Shown one piece after another: positions 21,489-30,692 of a stretch of 64,000 bases of DNA. The position numbers were made by a program, and so were the translations under genes. Where the stretch lies: assembly GCF_010669125.1 (NCBI RefSeq), contig NZ_CP048630.1, positions 124,001-188,000 of the forward strand, written 5' to 3'. Below the pieces are notes generated by a model. It was not told the DNA's origin. It worked only from the letters and a program-made list of their open reading frames with translations, and searched no databases. The DNA comes from Ancylobacter pratisalsi (GTDB taxonomy: Bacteria > Pseudomonadota > Alphaproteobacteria > Rhizobiales > Xanthobacteraceae). How positions within the stretch are numbered: the stretch's first letter is position 1; every line of letters starts with the position of its first letter.

Positions 21489-22208
21489 TCAGGCCTTCTG
21501 TCGGCGGCGGTGGAGCATGTTCAGCCCCTCCACGCCGGCCGAGAACGCCATCGCGGTGTAGATGTAGCCCTTGGAGACGTGGGCGCCGAAGCCTTCCGCG
21601 ATCAGCGTGGTGCCGATCAGCAGCAGGAACCCGAGGGCCAGCATCACGATGGACGGGTTGCGGGCGATGAAGTTCGCCAGCGGCCCGGCCGCGAACAGCA
21701 TGGTCAGCACCGCCACGATGACCGCGATCACCATGATCGGGATGTGGTCGGTCATGCCTACGGCGGTGATGATGCTGTCGACCGAGAACACCAGATCCAG
21801 GATCAGGATCTGCACGATGGCGGCACTGAAGCCCATCTGCAGGCTCCCGCCCTCCATCTCATGCTGCTCGTCGGGTGGCGCCATGGTGTGGTGGATCTCC
21901 TTGGTCGCCTTCCACACCAGGAACAGGCCACCGGTGATCAGGATGATGTCGCGCCAGGAGAAGGGCTGGTCGAACACGGTGAACACCGGCTCGGTGAGCT
22001 GCACGATGATCGCCACCATGCTCAGCAGGCCCAGCCGCATGATCAGCGCCAGACCGATGCCGATCCTGCGCGCACGCGGGCGGATATCTCCAGGCAGTTT
22101 GTTGGTCAGGATCGAGATGAACAGCAGGTTGTCGATGCCGAGAACGACTTCCATCGCGATCAGCGTGACAAGTGCCGCCCATGCCGCCGGGCTGGCGGCA
22201 AGTTCCAT
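21489..22208 (-). CDS. TerC family integral membrane protein
   Basis: Inner-membrane protein of the TerC/YkoY family, linked elsewhere to manganese export or metal loading of exported proteins. It has 239 residues with about seven membrane spans. Acidic intramembrane motifs are [18 protein letters not shown] and [17 protein letters not shown], both hallmarks of the family. The ATG at 22208 has GGTGGAG 6 nt upstream; the frame is open to 22274. The gene stands alone. Confidence 0.93.
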   Translation of the reverse strand: MELAASPAAWAALVTLIAMEVVLGIDNLLFISILTNKLPGDIRPRARRIGIGLALIMRLGLLSMVAIIVQLTEPVFTVFDQPFSWRDIILITGGLFLVWKATKEIHHTMAPPDEQHEMEGGSLQMGFSAAIVQILILDLVFSVDSIITAVGMTDHIPIMVIAVIVAVLTMLFAAGPLANFIARNPSIVMLALGFLLLIGTTLIAEGFGAHVSKGYIYTAMAFSAGVEGLNMLHRRRQKA

Positions 22209-22671
22209 CAGATACTCCACCGGATCACTCCCCCCGATTCGACGCGACATTGCGCGCGCCGTGCATTGACGCACGACGTGGGCAACAACATCCAGACAAC
22301 AGGATAAAACGCTTCATGAGCGGACACGACTCCAGCCGGCGCGACATCGGAGAAGCGATCCGACATCACGCGAACGCCGGCTCGGCTCGCGTCAGAGGGG
22401 CCCGGATCAACGGGTAGCGGCAATCTAGGCCAGCGCCGCCAGGACGCCAGCGCCGCCGACCATGACAGATTGTCGCACCCTATCCACACACCCCCGACGG
22501 ATCAGCTGCGTAATCGTTGTATAAAAGCGACATAAATCTTGTCGGTTTGCGACCCGCATCCGTCCACAGGCCCACGGCGCTTTGAGCGCCTCCCACCTCG
22601 TGTCATCGTCCGTTCATCGCCCCTGAATAGAGCGGTCGCAGTTCCGCCCCCAGGGGCATAGGGAGGTTCTG
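22209..22671. other. Divergent intergenic region between terC-like gene and transporter binding protein
   Basis: About 460 bp. An AT-richer patch near 22511-22545 (TTGTATAAAAGCGACATAAA) looks promoter-like for the plus-strand transporter genes, but no convincing -35 box is spaced correctly. A 33-codon frame at 22317-22418 is not supported. Confidence 0.4.
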
Positions 22672-23799
22672 ATGACACGTTTTTCCCGTCGCGACCTGAT
22701 GAAGGCCAGCGCCTTCGTGCTGGCGGCTCCGGCTGTGCTGCGCGCCCATGACGCGCTCGCCAGCTCCGGCTCGGTCGATGTCTATGCGTGGGGTGATTAT
22801 TTCGACAAGAACACGCTCCTCGCCGACTTCACCAACGCCACCGGCGTCAAGGTGAACCTGTCGACCTACGGGTCGAACGAGGAAGCCGAGAACAAGCTCC
22901 GCGCCGCCGGCGGCAAGGGCTTCGACCTGCTGTTCCCCTCGGTCGATACCGGCCCGAACTACTACAAGGACAACCTGCTTCAGCCGATCGACGAGTCGAA
23001 GTTCAAGGCCGATCAGGTCATCGCCTCGATCTACCGCAACTCGCTGACCCTCGGCGCCGCCCATCGCGGCAAGCGCTATCTGGTTCCCTTCGACTGGGGC
23101 ACCGAGGGCGTGACCTGGGATTCGACCAAGTTCCCCGGCAAAAAGTCCGGCGAAATCTCCTATGGCGACATGTGGCTGCCGGGTAACCCGAAACAGACCG
23201 CCATCCGCCAGAAGTCGGTCTTCAACGGCGTCGCGCTCTATCTCGACGCCAATGGCACGGTGCCCTCCAACCGTGGCCTTGACCTCTACAAGTCGGAAGC
23301 CGAGAGCCGCCGCGTCTTCGAGGGCGTGCTGAAGTTCATCGTCGAGCACAAGGCCGACATCGGCGCGTTCTGGAACAACGCCACCGAGGCGACCGCCGCG
23401 TTCACCGACGCGGGCTGCACCATCGGCCAGACCTGGGACACCACCGGCATTCTTCTCCACCGCAACGTGGACAAGAAGTGGAGCTACGGCATGCCCAAGG
23501 AAGGCGGCCTGGCCTGGACCGACACTCTCGCCATCCCGTCGGGTGCGGCCAATGTCGAGCAGGCCTATGCGCTGGCGAACTTCCTCTACCAGCCCGAGGT
23601 CGGTGCCCGTTTCTCCAACACCACCGGCTACAACTCCTGCGCCAAGGGCGCGTCGCAGTTCCTCTCCGACGACGCCCGCGCCGCCTTCGAGGCCGCCTAT
23701 CCGGGCGACACCATCGACAACCTGTTCTGGTGGCCGATGCAGACGGACTTCTACGCCAAGCTGCGCGGCGAGTACGTCGAGAAGCTCACCAACGCCTGA
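22672..23799 (+). CDS. ABC transporter substrate-binding protein, polyamine (PotD-like) type
   Basis: Periplasmic binding protein of a polyamine/opine-type ABC importer. The 375-residue product starts MTRFSRRDLMKASAFVLAAP: a twin-arginine signal (SRRDLMK) with cleavage near ALA-S. The mature protein reads SGSVDVYAWGDYFDKNTLLA, then VNLSTYGSNEEAENKLRAAG and DLLFPSVDTGPNYYKDNLLQ, typical of group 1 spermidine/putrescine-binding proteins. GGGAGG lies upstream. It is followed by a palindromic repeat and then the ATPase and two permeases, a complete transporter set. The exact ligand cannot be told. Confidence 0.88.
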   Translation: MTRFSRRDLMKASAFVLAAPAVLRAHDALASSGSVDVYAWGDYFDKNTLLADFTNATGVKVNLSTYGSNEEAENKLRAAGGKGFDLLFPSVDTGPNYYKDNLLQPIDESKFKADQVIASIYRNSLTLGAAHRGKRYLVPFDWGTEGVTWDSTKFPGKKSGEISYGDMWLPGNPKQTAIRQKSVFNGVALYLDANGTVPSNRGLDLYKSEAESRRVFEGVLKFIVEHKADIGAFWNNATEATAAFTDAGCTIGQTWDTTGILLHRNVDKKWSYGMPKEGGLAWTDTLAIPSGAANVEQAYALANFLYQPEVGARFSNTTGYNSCAKGASQFLSDDARAAFEAAYPGDTIDNLFWWPMQTDFYAKLRGEYVEKLTNA

Positions 23800-23819
23800 T
23801 CGGCGTCGTCTCCACGAAA

Positions 23820-23906
23820 CGTCATCCCCGGGCGTGTCCCGGGGATCCACGCCAGCTCGGATGGCCCCCGAGAACGTGGACGGCCGGGACCCGCCCGGCC
23901 TTGACG
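23820..23906. repeat. Intergenic palindromic (REP-like) element
   Basis: An 87-bp element with inverted ends CGTCA...TGACG enclosing two hairpins. The first is ATCCCCGGG/CCCGGGGAT (9 bp) and the second GGCCGGG/CCCGGCC (7 bp), joined by a segment including GGATCCACG and ACGTGGACGG. This matches the widespread intergenic repeat of Hyphomicrobiales genomes, recognised from memory. It lies between the binding-protein and ATPase genes, where it may affect transcript stability. I saw no other full copy in the window. Confidence 0.8.
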
Positions 23907-23932
23907 CCCCACACGGTGCCGATGGCGATCTC

Positions 23933-25009
23933 ATGCGCGGCAAGGACGTCCGTCTCGACAAAGTCTCGATCCGCTTCGGGGACGCCACGGCGGTGCACCC
24001 CACCGACCTGTCGATCCATGCCGGCGAGTTCTTCTCCATCCTCGGACCGTCCGGCTGCGGCAAGACCACCCTCCTGCGCACGGTTTCCGGCTTCATCGAG
24101 CCCACAGAAGGCCGTGTGCTGATCGGTGGGGAGGATATGGTCGGCAAAGGTCCGAACGAGCGTCCCACCGCGCTGATCTTCCAGAACCTCGCGCTGTTCC
24201 CGCTGATGAGCGTGGCGGAAAACGTCGCCTTCGGGCTGGAAGCGCGCGGCGTGGGCAAGGCCGAGCGGCTGCGCCGGGCGCAGGAACTGCTGGATCTCGT
24301 CGCGCTGGGAGGCTTCGGCGACAAGAAGCCGGCCGACCTTTCCGGCGGCCAGCGCCAGCGCGTCGCCATTGCGCGGGCGCTCGCGGTGGAGCCCTCCGTG
24401 CTGCTGCTCGACGAGCCGCTCTCCGCGCTCGACCTCAAGCTGCGCCAGCACATGCGTGCCGAATTGCGCGCGATCCAGCGCCGGGTCGGCATCACCTTCA
24501 TCTACATCACCCACGACCAGGGCGAGGCGCTCGCCATGTCCGACCGCGTGGCGGTGATGAGCCGCGGCCGGCTGGAGCAGGTCGCCGAGGCTGATGCGCT
24601 CTATGCCGACCCCGCCACGCCCTTCGTCGCCACCTTCGTCGGCGAACAGAATGTGATGCACGGCAAGGTCGCCTCGCTCTCCGACGGCCAGGCCGTGGTC
24701 GACACCCCGATCGGGCGCTTCAACGGGCGCGCACGCGGCCCGCTCGCCATCGGGGATGAGGCGCTGATGCTGGTGCGGCCCGAGCGTATCGAGCTTGCCG
24801 GCGCGGGCGACAACACGATCACCGCGCGTCTGGTGGCCCGCAATCTCGAAGGCCCCTCGGTCAATCTGGTCTGCGCCGCCGGCGACCAGCCGCTCACCGT
24901 CACCGTGCCCAACGGGCCGACCGCGCGCGCGCTGCCGGAAATGCTGACGCTCTCCTTCAGCCGGCAGGACGCGCTGGTCTTTCCCAAGGGGGCACTCGCC
25001 AATGGCTAG
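23933..25009 (+). CDS. ABC transporter ATP-binding protein, polyamine (PotA-like) type
   Basis: Cytoplasmic ATPase of the importer, 358 residues from the ATG at 23933 (MRGKDVRLDKVSIRFGDATA). It has Walker A GPSGCGKTT, signature [15 protein letters not shown], Walker B LLLDEPLSALD, the H-loop Thr-His-Asp in YITHDQGEAL, and a TOBE domain after about residue 275. The frame is open upstream through the palindromic repeat, but the ATG at 23933 gives the usual PotA start; its Shine-Dalgarno is weak. It overlaps the first permease gene by 8 nt. Confidence 0.93.
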   Translation: MRGKDVRLDKVSIRFGDATAVHPTDLSIHAGEFFSILGPSGCGKTTLLRTVSGFIEPTEGRVLIGGEDMVGKGPNERPTALIFQNLALFPLMSVAENVAFGLEARGVGKAERLRRAQELLDLVALGGFGDKKPADLSGGQRQRVAIARALAVEPSVLLLDEPLSALDLKLRQHMRAELRAIQRRVGITFIYITHDQGEALAMSDRVAVMSRGRLEQVAEADALYADPATPFVATFVGEQNVMHGKVASLSDGQAVVDTPIGRFNGRARGPLAIGDEALMLVRPERIELAGAGDNTITARLVARNLEGPSVNLVCAAGDQPLTVTVPNGPTARALPEMLTLSFSRQDALVFPKGALANG

Positions 25010-26054
25010 CCGGTTCCTGGGAGGCATCTCGCGTGCCTATGGCCGGCCGCTGGCCGCGCTCATCATCGCCATCACCGTGCTGTGGATCCTGGCGCTGATT
25101 CTGGTGCCGCTCGGCGCGATGCTGCAGCAGGCGCTGTGGTGGAAGGAATCGGCGGGCGAGGTCTCGCTCACCATCGACCGGCTCTACAACGACATCTCGA
25201 TCCTGGAGCTCGATCGCGGCAACGCCACCGACCCGGCGAAGCAGGCCGCGCTTGATGCCCAGCTGGCGACCAAGCAGGCCGAGGTCACCACGCTGGAGGC
25301 GCAGGAGAAGGACCCGCCGCGCCGTTATGGCCTGTCCAACTTCACCCGCATGAGCTCGCTCCACCTCTACATCTTCGCGCGCACCATCATGTACGCGTTG
25401 ATGGTGACGGCGCTGGCGCTCATCGTCTGCTATCCGGTGGCCTATGTGGTGGCGCTGGCGTCGGGCCCGCGCAAGGCGATCATCCTCACCGTGTGCCTGA
25501 TCGTGCCCTACGCGATCAACGAGTTGCTGCGCGTCTATGCCTGGCTGATGATTCTCGACTATCGCGGCGTCATCAACGGCGTGCTGGGCTGGCTCGGCAT
25601 CGTCGACCTCGACAATCGCGGCTGGATTCCCTTCCTGGAAAACCCCTCCGCCGTCTTCCTGGCGATGATCTACACCTATGTCCTGTTCATGGTGTTCCCG
25701 ATGGTGAACACGCTGGAGACGCTGGACCGCAACCAGATCGAGGCCGCCCGCGACCTCGGCGCGTCCACCGCGCGGATTCATCGCCGGGTCATCATCCCGC
25801 ACGCCAAGCCGGGCATCGCGGTCGGCTGCATCATGACCTTCATGCTGTCCGCCGGCTCCTACTCGGTGCCCGCGATCATGACGCGCGGACAGGGCGGGGA
25901 CTGGTTCTCCCAGCTGGTCTATCGCCAGTTCTACGAGAGCAACAACTGGAACATGGGCTCGGCCTACGCGGTCTCGCTGCTTGTGGTCTGCACCGCCTTC
26001 ATCCTCATCATGATGCGCCTGTTCGGCGTCGGACTGCGGGATATTGCGAAATGA
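25002..26054 (+). CDS. ABC transporter permease (PotB-like) with extended first periplasmic loop
   Basis: Inner-membrane permease, 350 residues, about six core spans plus the family's EAA-type loop (IEAARDLGASTARIHRRVII). After the first span (LAALIIAITVLWILALILVP) comes an insert of about 65 residues, roughly 45-105. It is charged and Ala/Leu-rich (YNDISILELDRGNATDPAKQ, AALDAQLATKQAEVTTLEAQ) and looks like a short coiled coil. PotB homologues normally have a short loop there. It overlaps the ATPase gene by 8 nt and the next permease by 4 nt, so the three are translationally coupled. Confidence 0.9.
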   Translation: MASRFLGGISRAYGRPLAALIIAITVLWILALILVPLGAMLQQALWWKESAGEVSLTIDRLYNDISILELDRGNATDPAKQAALDAQLATKQAEVTTLEAQEKDPPRRYGLSNFTRMSSLHLYIFARTIMYALMVTALALIVCYPVAYVVALASGPRKAIILTVCLIVPYAINELLRVYAWLMILDYRGVINGVLGWLGIVDLDNRGWIPFLENPSAVFLAMIYTYVLFMVFPMVNTLETLDRNQIEAARDLGASTARIHRRVIIPHAKPGIAVGCIMTFMLSAGSYSVPAIMTRGQGGDWFSQLVYRQFYESNNWNMGSAYAVSLLVVCTAFILIMMRLFGVGLRDIAK

Positions 26055-26851
26055 GCGCTTCCGCCGCCGACAGCCGCGCCGCCCAGCTCGTGCTCAACAT
26101 CTATATCGGGCTGTTCGTGCTCTATCTCTTCCTGCCGCTGGCGGTGATGTCGGCGGCGGCGTTCAATTCCTACGACTACCCCTCCGTCACCCAGTGGAAG
26201 GGGTTCACGCTGGAGTGGTTCGTCGCCCTCGCCCATGACCAGCGCCTGCTGCAGGGGCTGCTGAACTCGATCATGGTCGCGGCCGGGGTGATCGTGGTGT
26301 CGATCCCGGCGGGCCTTTCGGGCGCGCTCATCCTCACCCGGCTGGGCCAGCACTCGGGCACGGTGCTCTATTCGGTGCTGGTTTCGCCGGTGCTGACGCC
26401 GGGCATCATCCTCGGCATTTCCAGCCTCATTTTCTGGCGCGAATTCGGCGTGTCGGGCGGGCTGTTCGTGGCGGTGATGGCGCAGTCGAGCTTCATCGCC
26501 TCCTACGCGATGCTGCTCTTCCTCGCCCGCCTGCAACGCCAGGATCGCACGCTGGAAGAGGCCGCGCTCGACCTTGGCGCCAGCCATGTCATGGTGTTCC
26601 GGCGGATCACCCTGCCCTTCCTCGCACCGACCTGCTTCACCGCCGCCGTCGTCGCGTTCCTGCAATCCTTCGAGAACTACAATACCACCGTCTTCGCCAT
26701 TGGCGGCGAGTGGACACTGGTGACCGAGATCGCCTCGCGCATGCGTTTCGGCCTGTCGCCAGTCATCAATGTTGTGGGCGTGATCTTCGTCGTGGTGACA
26801 TTGCTTGCCGCGACGGCCTATGTGCTGCTCAGGCGCAAGCCGGCTCGCTGA
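26051..26851 (+). CDS. ABC transporter permease (PotC-like)
   Basis: Second inner-membrane permease of the polyamine-type importer, 266 residues with about six spans. Start MSASAADSRAAQLVLNIYIG; AAFNSYDYPSVTQWKGFTLE is typical of PotC; the EAA loop is LEEAALDLGASHVMVFRRIT. Its ATG overlaps the stop of the previous permease (ATGA). No clear terminator follows; the outer-membrane protein gene begins 84 nt later. Confidence 0.92.
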   Translation: MSASAADSRAAQLVLNIYIGLFVLYLFLPLAVMSAAAFNSYDYPSVTQWKGFTLEWFVALAHDQRLLQGLLNSIMVAAGVIVVSIPAGLSGALILTRLGQHSGTVLYSVLVSPVLTPGIILGISSLIFWREFGVSGGLFVAVMAQSSFIASYAMLLFLARLQRQDRTLEEAALDLGASHVMVFRRITLPFLAPTCFTAAVVAFLQSFENYNTTVFAIGGEWTLVTEIASRMRFGLSPVINVVGVIFVVVTLLAATAYVLLRRKPAR

Positions 26852-26935
26852 TGGCGAGCGTCGATCCGTGTCGCCGGCGGCCCATCGGCCGACAGGCGGC
26901 GCGGCCGGCGAAGATGCCCTCGGAGGTTCGGCCCG

Positions 26936-27544
26936 ATGAAATCTGCATGGTACGCGGCAGCGATTGCCGCCTTCGCCAGCCTTTCCACCCTCGTCACGTT
27001 TGCCGGGCAGCCGGCGCGCGCCGGCAGCAACGAGATCGGCATCTCGCTCACCACCCAGCGCGAGCCGAATGACTTCAACGCCAGCAAGTCCACGGTCACC
27101 AGCGTCAGCTACCGGCACAGCTTCGACAACAACGTGCTGCTCGGGGCCACGGTGAAATATTACGACCTCAGCCACACCACCGCGTGGGACCTGAAGTCCG
27201 AAGCCGGGCTTGGCTACAAATACGCGCTGTCGGATGCGTTTTCGCTCGTCGGCATGGCGTGGCTGGGCTCGAATGTGCGCAGCAATGCCTCAGACTTCGT
27301 CTACTACTCGCTCACCGCCTCGGCGGACTGGAAGCTCACGCCGATCGTAACCTGGTCCATCGTCAACCTGCGCTACCGCAACGCCTTCGACACCAGCTAC
27401 GATTTCGATACCCCGGCGGTGGGCACCGCGCTCGGCTTCAAGATCAACGACGCCAATTCCGTTTCCGTCGGCTTCACCCGCGAGTGGTCCGACGGAAAGG
27501 TCTCGGACAACGAGATCGGCGTCGGCTACAAATACCACTTCTAG
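26936..27544 (+). CDS. Probable outer-membrane beta-barrel protein
   Basis: A 202-residue exported protein: signal peptide MKSAWYAAAIAAFASLSTLV (cleavage near ARA-G). Alternating strands follow, such as TVTSVSYRHSFDNNVLLGAT, VKYYDLSH and SVGFTREWSDGKVSDNEIGV, ending in GYKYHF with a C-terminal Phe. The size suits an eight-strand barrel. GGAGG lies upstream. It may share the preceding transporter transcript; any role in uptake is only suggested by position. Specific family not recognised. Confidence 0.7.
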   Translation: MKSAWYAAAIAAFASLSTLVTFAGQPARAGSNEIGISLTTQREPNDFNASKSTVTSVSYRHSFDNNVLLGATVKYYDLSHTTAWDLKSEAGLGYKYALSDAFSLVGMAWLGSNVRSNASDFVYYSLTASADWKLTPIVTWSIVNLRYRNAFDTSYDFDTPAVGTALGFKINDANSVSVGFTREWSDGKVSDNEIGVGYKYHF

Positions 27545-27655
27545 GGCGGCTCTCACCCGAACGTGAAGCGCGGCGCGGTGACCGGCTGACCTTGCGCCAC
27601 TAGCCTGCGCGCGCCGGTCCCCCATGGGGCCGGCCTTCAGCCCATGGAGCCCGCG

Positions 27656-28654
27656 ATGACGCAATTCTCACGCCGCAACATTCTCGCTGGCGCCGCCGCA
27701 CTGCCGGCGCTTGCCACCGCCCTGCCGCTCCTTTCCGGTGTTCTCGCCTCCAGCTCGGCCGAGGCCCAGACCGGTTCGGGCCAGCAGGTGCCGAGCCTTT
27801 ATCGCTACAAGATCGGCGGCATCGAGGTCACGGCGGTGAATGATGGCGTGCGCACCTTCCCGCTGCCGGAGGGCTTCGTGAAGAATGCCAGCCGCGAGGA
27901 GGTGAACACCGCGCTCGAAGCCGCTTTCATGCCCAAGGACACGATGTCGATCCAGTTCAACCCGCTGCTGCTGAAGACCGGCGGCAAGCTGGTGCTCATC
28001 GACACCGGCAACGGCCCGCAGGGCGGCAATGCGAGCGTGGGCAAGCTTCCCGCCAATCTCGCCTGGGCCGGGGTGAAGCCGGCCGACATCGACACGGTGG
28101 TGATCTCCCATTTCCACGCCGACCACATCAACGGCCTGCGCGCCGAGGATGGAGCTTTGGCCTTCCCCAATGCGGAGATCCTGGTGCCGGCCGCCGAGTG
28201 GGCCTACTGGATGGATGACGGCGAAATGAGCCGCGCCGCGGAAGGGCTTCAGGGCGGCTTCAAGAATGCCCGCCGGGTGTTCAAGGACATCGACAGCCGG
28301 GTCACCCGTTACGAGTGGGACAAGGAAATCGCCCCCGGCCTCACCGCCGTGGACGCGGCCGGCCACACGCCGGGGCATACCGCCTTCGTGCTCGCCGACG
28401 GCAATGGCAAGCTGTTCATCCAGTCCGACACCACCAACCTGCCGCAGCTTTTCGCGGTCCATCCCGAATGGCAGGTGCAGTTCGACATGGACGGCGCCAA
28501 GGCCACCGAGACCCGCAAGCGCATCTACGACATGATCGCGGCCGAGCGCCTGCCGATCACCGGCTATCACTACCCCTTCCCCGCCGTCGGTTTCGTGCGC
28601 AAGAACGATGGCGGCTACGAGGTGGTGCCGGCGACGTGGAACCCGGTGCTCTGA
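27656..28654 (+). CDS. Tat-exported metallo-beta-lactamase-fold hydrolase
   Basis: A 332-residue MBL-fold enzyme, probably periplasmic. From the ATG at 27656 (MTQFSRRNILAGAAALPALA) it has a twin-arginine-like signal (SRRNIL) with cleavage near AEA-Q. Zinc motifs: SHFHADHINGLR (HxHxDH), His in AAGHTPGHTAFVLA, Asp in IQSDTTNLP, and His in ITGYHYPFPAVG. The arrangement resembles lactonase / MBL hydrolases near AiiA; the substrate is unknown. An upstream in-frame ATG 12 nt earlier is less likely. Confidence 0.88.
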   Translation: MTQFSRRNILAGAAALPALATALPLLSGVLASSSAEAQTGSGQQVPSLYRYKIGGIEVTAVNDGVRTFPLPEGFVKNASREEVNTALEAAFMPKDTMSIQFNPLLLKTGGKLVLIDTGNGPQGGNASVGKLPANLAWAGVKPADIDTVVISHFHADHINGLRAEDGALAFPNAEILVPAAEWAYWMDDGEMSRAAEGLQGGFKNARRVFKDIDSRVTRYEWDKEIAPGLTAVDAAGHTPGHTAFVLADGNGKLFIQSDTTNLPQLFAVHPEWQVQFDMDGAKATETRKRIYDMIAAERLPITGYHYPFPAVGFVRKNDGGYEVVPATWNPVL

Positions 28655-28745
28655 GGCGCGCCACGCGCCGGCGATCTGCCGGCTTGGCATCTTGCGGAGG
28701 CGCGGCTATGTCTCGCCTCCGCATTCGAGCCGCTAAGGACACCAG

Positions 28746-29015
28746 ATGAGCGAAAACCTGCCCGACCGCCTTTCCAGCGATCCGACCAGCCCGTTCTATG
28801 ACGAGGCCCTGCTCGCGCGCGGCGTCGGCATCCGGTTCAAGGGTGTTGAGAAGACCAATGTCGAGGAATACTGCGTCAGCGAAGGCTGGGTCCGCGTCGC
28901 GGTCGGCAAGGCCAAGGACCGCGCCGGCAACCCGATGACGGTCAAGCTCAAGGGCCCGGTCGAGCCCTATCTGCAGGACAAGCCCGAAGCGGCGCAGGAA
29001 AACCCCGAAGCCTGA
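28746..29015 (+). CDS. DUF3297 family protein
   Basis: An 89-residue soluble protein beginning MSENLPDRLSSDPTSPFYDE, with GVGIRFKGVEKTNVEEYCVS and EGWVRVAVGKAKDRAGNPMT. This pattern is that of the small DUF3297 proteins, sometimes mislabelled glutathione peroxidase, whose function is unknown. AAGGA lies 8 nt upstream. It is convergent with cutA. Confidence 0.82.
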   Translation: MSENLPDRLSSDPTSPFYDEALLARGVGIRFKGVEKTNVEEYCVSEGWVRVAVGKAKDRAGNPMTVKLKGPVEPYLQDKPEAAQENPEA

Positions 29016-29064
29016 CGCGCGCAGGCCCGGCGCGCCTGAAACGCGGCACCCATGAGGCCGGGGA

Positions 29065-29403
29065 CTACTCCCCGGTTTCCTCCGCGATCCAGTCCAGATA
29101 GTCGGGATCGCCGCCCAGCACCGGCAGGAACAGGATCGCCGGCGTGTCGTAGGAATGGCGCGCCCGCACCGCCTGCGCCACCGCGTCGGCAAGGTCCTCG
29201 CGGGTCTTCAGGATCATCACCACCTCGGCCGCCCGCTCGATCTCGCCATGCCAGCGATAGATCGACACCATGCCCGGCATGATGTTGACGCAGGCCGCCA
29301 GCCCGTCGGCAACAATGGCCCGTCCCGCCGCTTCGGCCTCGACGGCGCTCGGCCAGGTCGTATAGACCATAATGGTGCCATAGCCGTCTCCCGGCTCCAT
29401 CAT
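29065..29403 (-). CDS. cutA: Divalent cation tolerance protein CutA
   Basis: A 112-residue trimeric PII-like protein. Family marks: [40 protein letters not shown] with the conserved Cys and [16 protein letters not shown] and [20 protein letters not shown]. The proposed link to copper tolerance is not well proven in the family. Two adjacent ATGs (29403, 29400) could start it; a GGGGTGGAG run abuts them. It is divergent from nadK, 27 nt apart. Confidence 0.92.
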   Translation of the reverse strand: MMEPGDGYGTIMVYTTWPSAVEAEAAGRAIVADGLAACVNIMPGMVSIYRWHGEIERAAEVVMILKTREDLADAVAQAVRARHSYDTPAILFLPVLGGDPDYLDWIAEETGE

Positions 29404-29430
29404 CTCCACCCCCTGCCCGGGCTCCCCAGC

Positions 29431-30249
29431 ATGAACGACGTCGCCCGCCCCACCCCGGAATCGCCTGCGGATGCTGACGCCTCGCCAGCATATGGCCGAA
29501 TCGCCTTCGTCGCGAGCGAGGCTCCGGACGCCCTGCAGGCGCAGGCGCAGCTGGTCGCCCGCTACGGCAACATCGCCCCCGAGAACGCCGACATCGTCGT
29601 GGCGCTCGGCGGCGATGGCTTCATGCTGCAAAGCCTGCATCGCTTCCGCGATTCCGGCCTGCCGATCTACGGCATGAACCGGGGCTCGGTCGGCTTCCTG
29701 ATGAACTCGTACCGCCAGGAAGACCTGCCCGCGCGCATCGCCGCCGCCCAGCGCGTCGTCATTCATCCGCTGATGATGGAAGCCACCGACGTCAACGGGC
29801 GCCAGCATCGCGCGCCGGCGATCAACGAGGTCTCGCTGATCCGCCAGTCCTACCAGGCGGCCAAGCTGCGCATCGCCATCGACGGCAAGATGCGCATGGA
29901 GGAGCTGATCTGCGACGGCGTGCTGGTGGCGACGCCCGCCGGCTCCACCGCCTACAATCTCTCGGCGCAGGGGCCGATCCTGCCCATCGGCACGCCGCTG
30001 CTCGCGGTCACGCCGATCTCGGCCTTCCGTCCCCGCCGCTGGCGCGGGGCGCTGGTGCCGGACCGCGCGCGGGTCGACATCGCGGTGCTGGAGTTCGAAA
30101 AGCGTCCCGTCAACGCCACGGCCGACCATTTCCAGGTACTGAACGTGGTGGCGGTGCGCGCCAAGCTCGATAATGATTCCTCGATGACCATGCTGGTCGA
30201 CCGCGATCACTCCATCGAGGAACGCATCCTGCGCGAGCAGTTCGGCTAG
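29431..30249 (+). CDS. nadK: NAD kinase
   Basis: ATP-dependent phosphorylation of NAD to NADP. From the ATG at 29431 the product has 272 residues, with the catalytic GGDG loop in [42 protein letters not shown], and the NAD-binding [20 protein letters not shown] stretch. The length is typical of alphaproteobacterial NadK. The frame is open much further upstream, but that part is antisense to cutA. It overlaps the convergent GFA gene by 4 nt. Confidence 0.95.
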   Translation: MNDVARPTPESPADADASPAYGRIAFVASEAPDALQAQAQLVARYGNIAPENADIVVALGGDGFMLQSLHRFRDSGLPIYGMNRGSVGFLMNSYRQEDLPARIAAAQRVVIHPLMMEATDVNGRQHRAPAINEVSLIRQSYQAAKLRIAIDGKMRMEELICDGVLVATPAGSTAYNLSAQGPILPIGTPLLAVTPISAFRPRRWRGALVPDRARVDIAVLEFEKRPVNATADHFQVLNVVAVRAKLDNDSSMTMLVDRDHSIEERILREQFG

Positions 30250-30656
30250 AGCGCGTCGGGCGCCTCGCCCTCGAACCGGCCCGCCCCCTCGCGGTCGCGC
30301 GGGTAGTGACGCGTCATCGGGAAAGCCGGCAGCCAGGCTTCCCGGCGGATGGTCCAGAGTTCATAGGTCGGCGTGAGCTGGTTCGGGTCGTCGAGGGCGC
30401 CCAGATTCACCTCGATCTCGTCGCCGCTGCGCCCGAAGACCGATGAGCCGCAGGTCGGGCAGAAGAACCGCCCGGCATAGTCGCGGGTGTCGCCCTCGAT
30501 CGTCACCGCCTCTTCCGGAAATATCGCGGAGGCATGGAACAGCGCGCCGTGATGCTTGCGGCAGTCGAGGCAGTGGCACAGGCCAACCCGGTACGGGCGT
30601 CCCGAGGCGACGAGGCGCAGCTTTCCGCACAGGCATCCACCCGTGAACCGGTCCAT
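30246..30656 (-). CDS. GFA family protein (glutathione-dependent formaldehyde-activating fold)
   Basis: A 136-residue zinc protein of the GFA/CENP-V family: [14 protein letters not shown] at the start, [20 protein letters not shown], and [11 protein letters not shown]. All seven expected Cys are in place. Most members have unknown substrates; glutathione-formaldehyde chemistry is proven for few. GGAGGAG lies before the ATG. Its end overlaps nadK by 4 nt on the other strand. Confidence 0.9.
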   Translation of the reverse strand: MDRFTGGCLCGKLRLVASGRPYRVGLCHCLDCRKHHGALFHASAIFPEEAVTIEGDTRDYAGRFFCPTCGSSVFGRSGDEIEVNLGALDDPNQLTPTYELWTIRREAWLPAFPMTRHYPRDREGAGRFEGEAPDAL

Positions 30657-30692
30657 GCCCCATCTCCTCCTGCGGTGCCGACCGCCGCGCGG

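Noticed and set aside
22317..22418. 33-codon frame starting MSGHDSSRRDIGEAIRHHAN
   Set aside because: No Shine-Dalgarno and no recognisable feature; in a probable regulatory gap.
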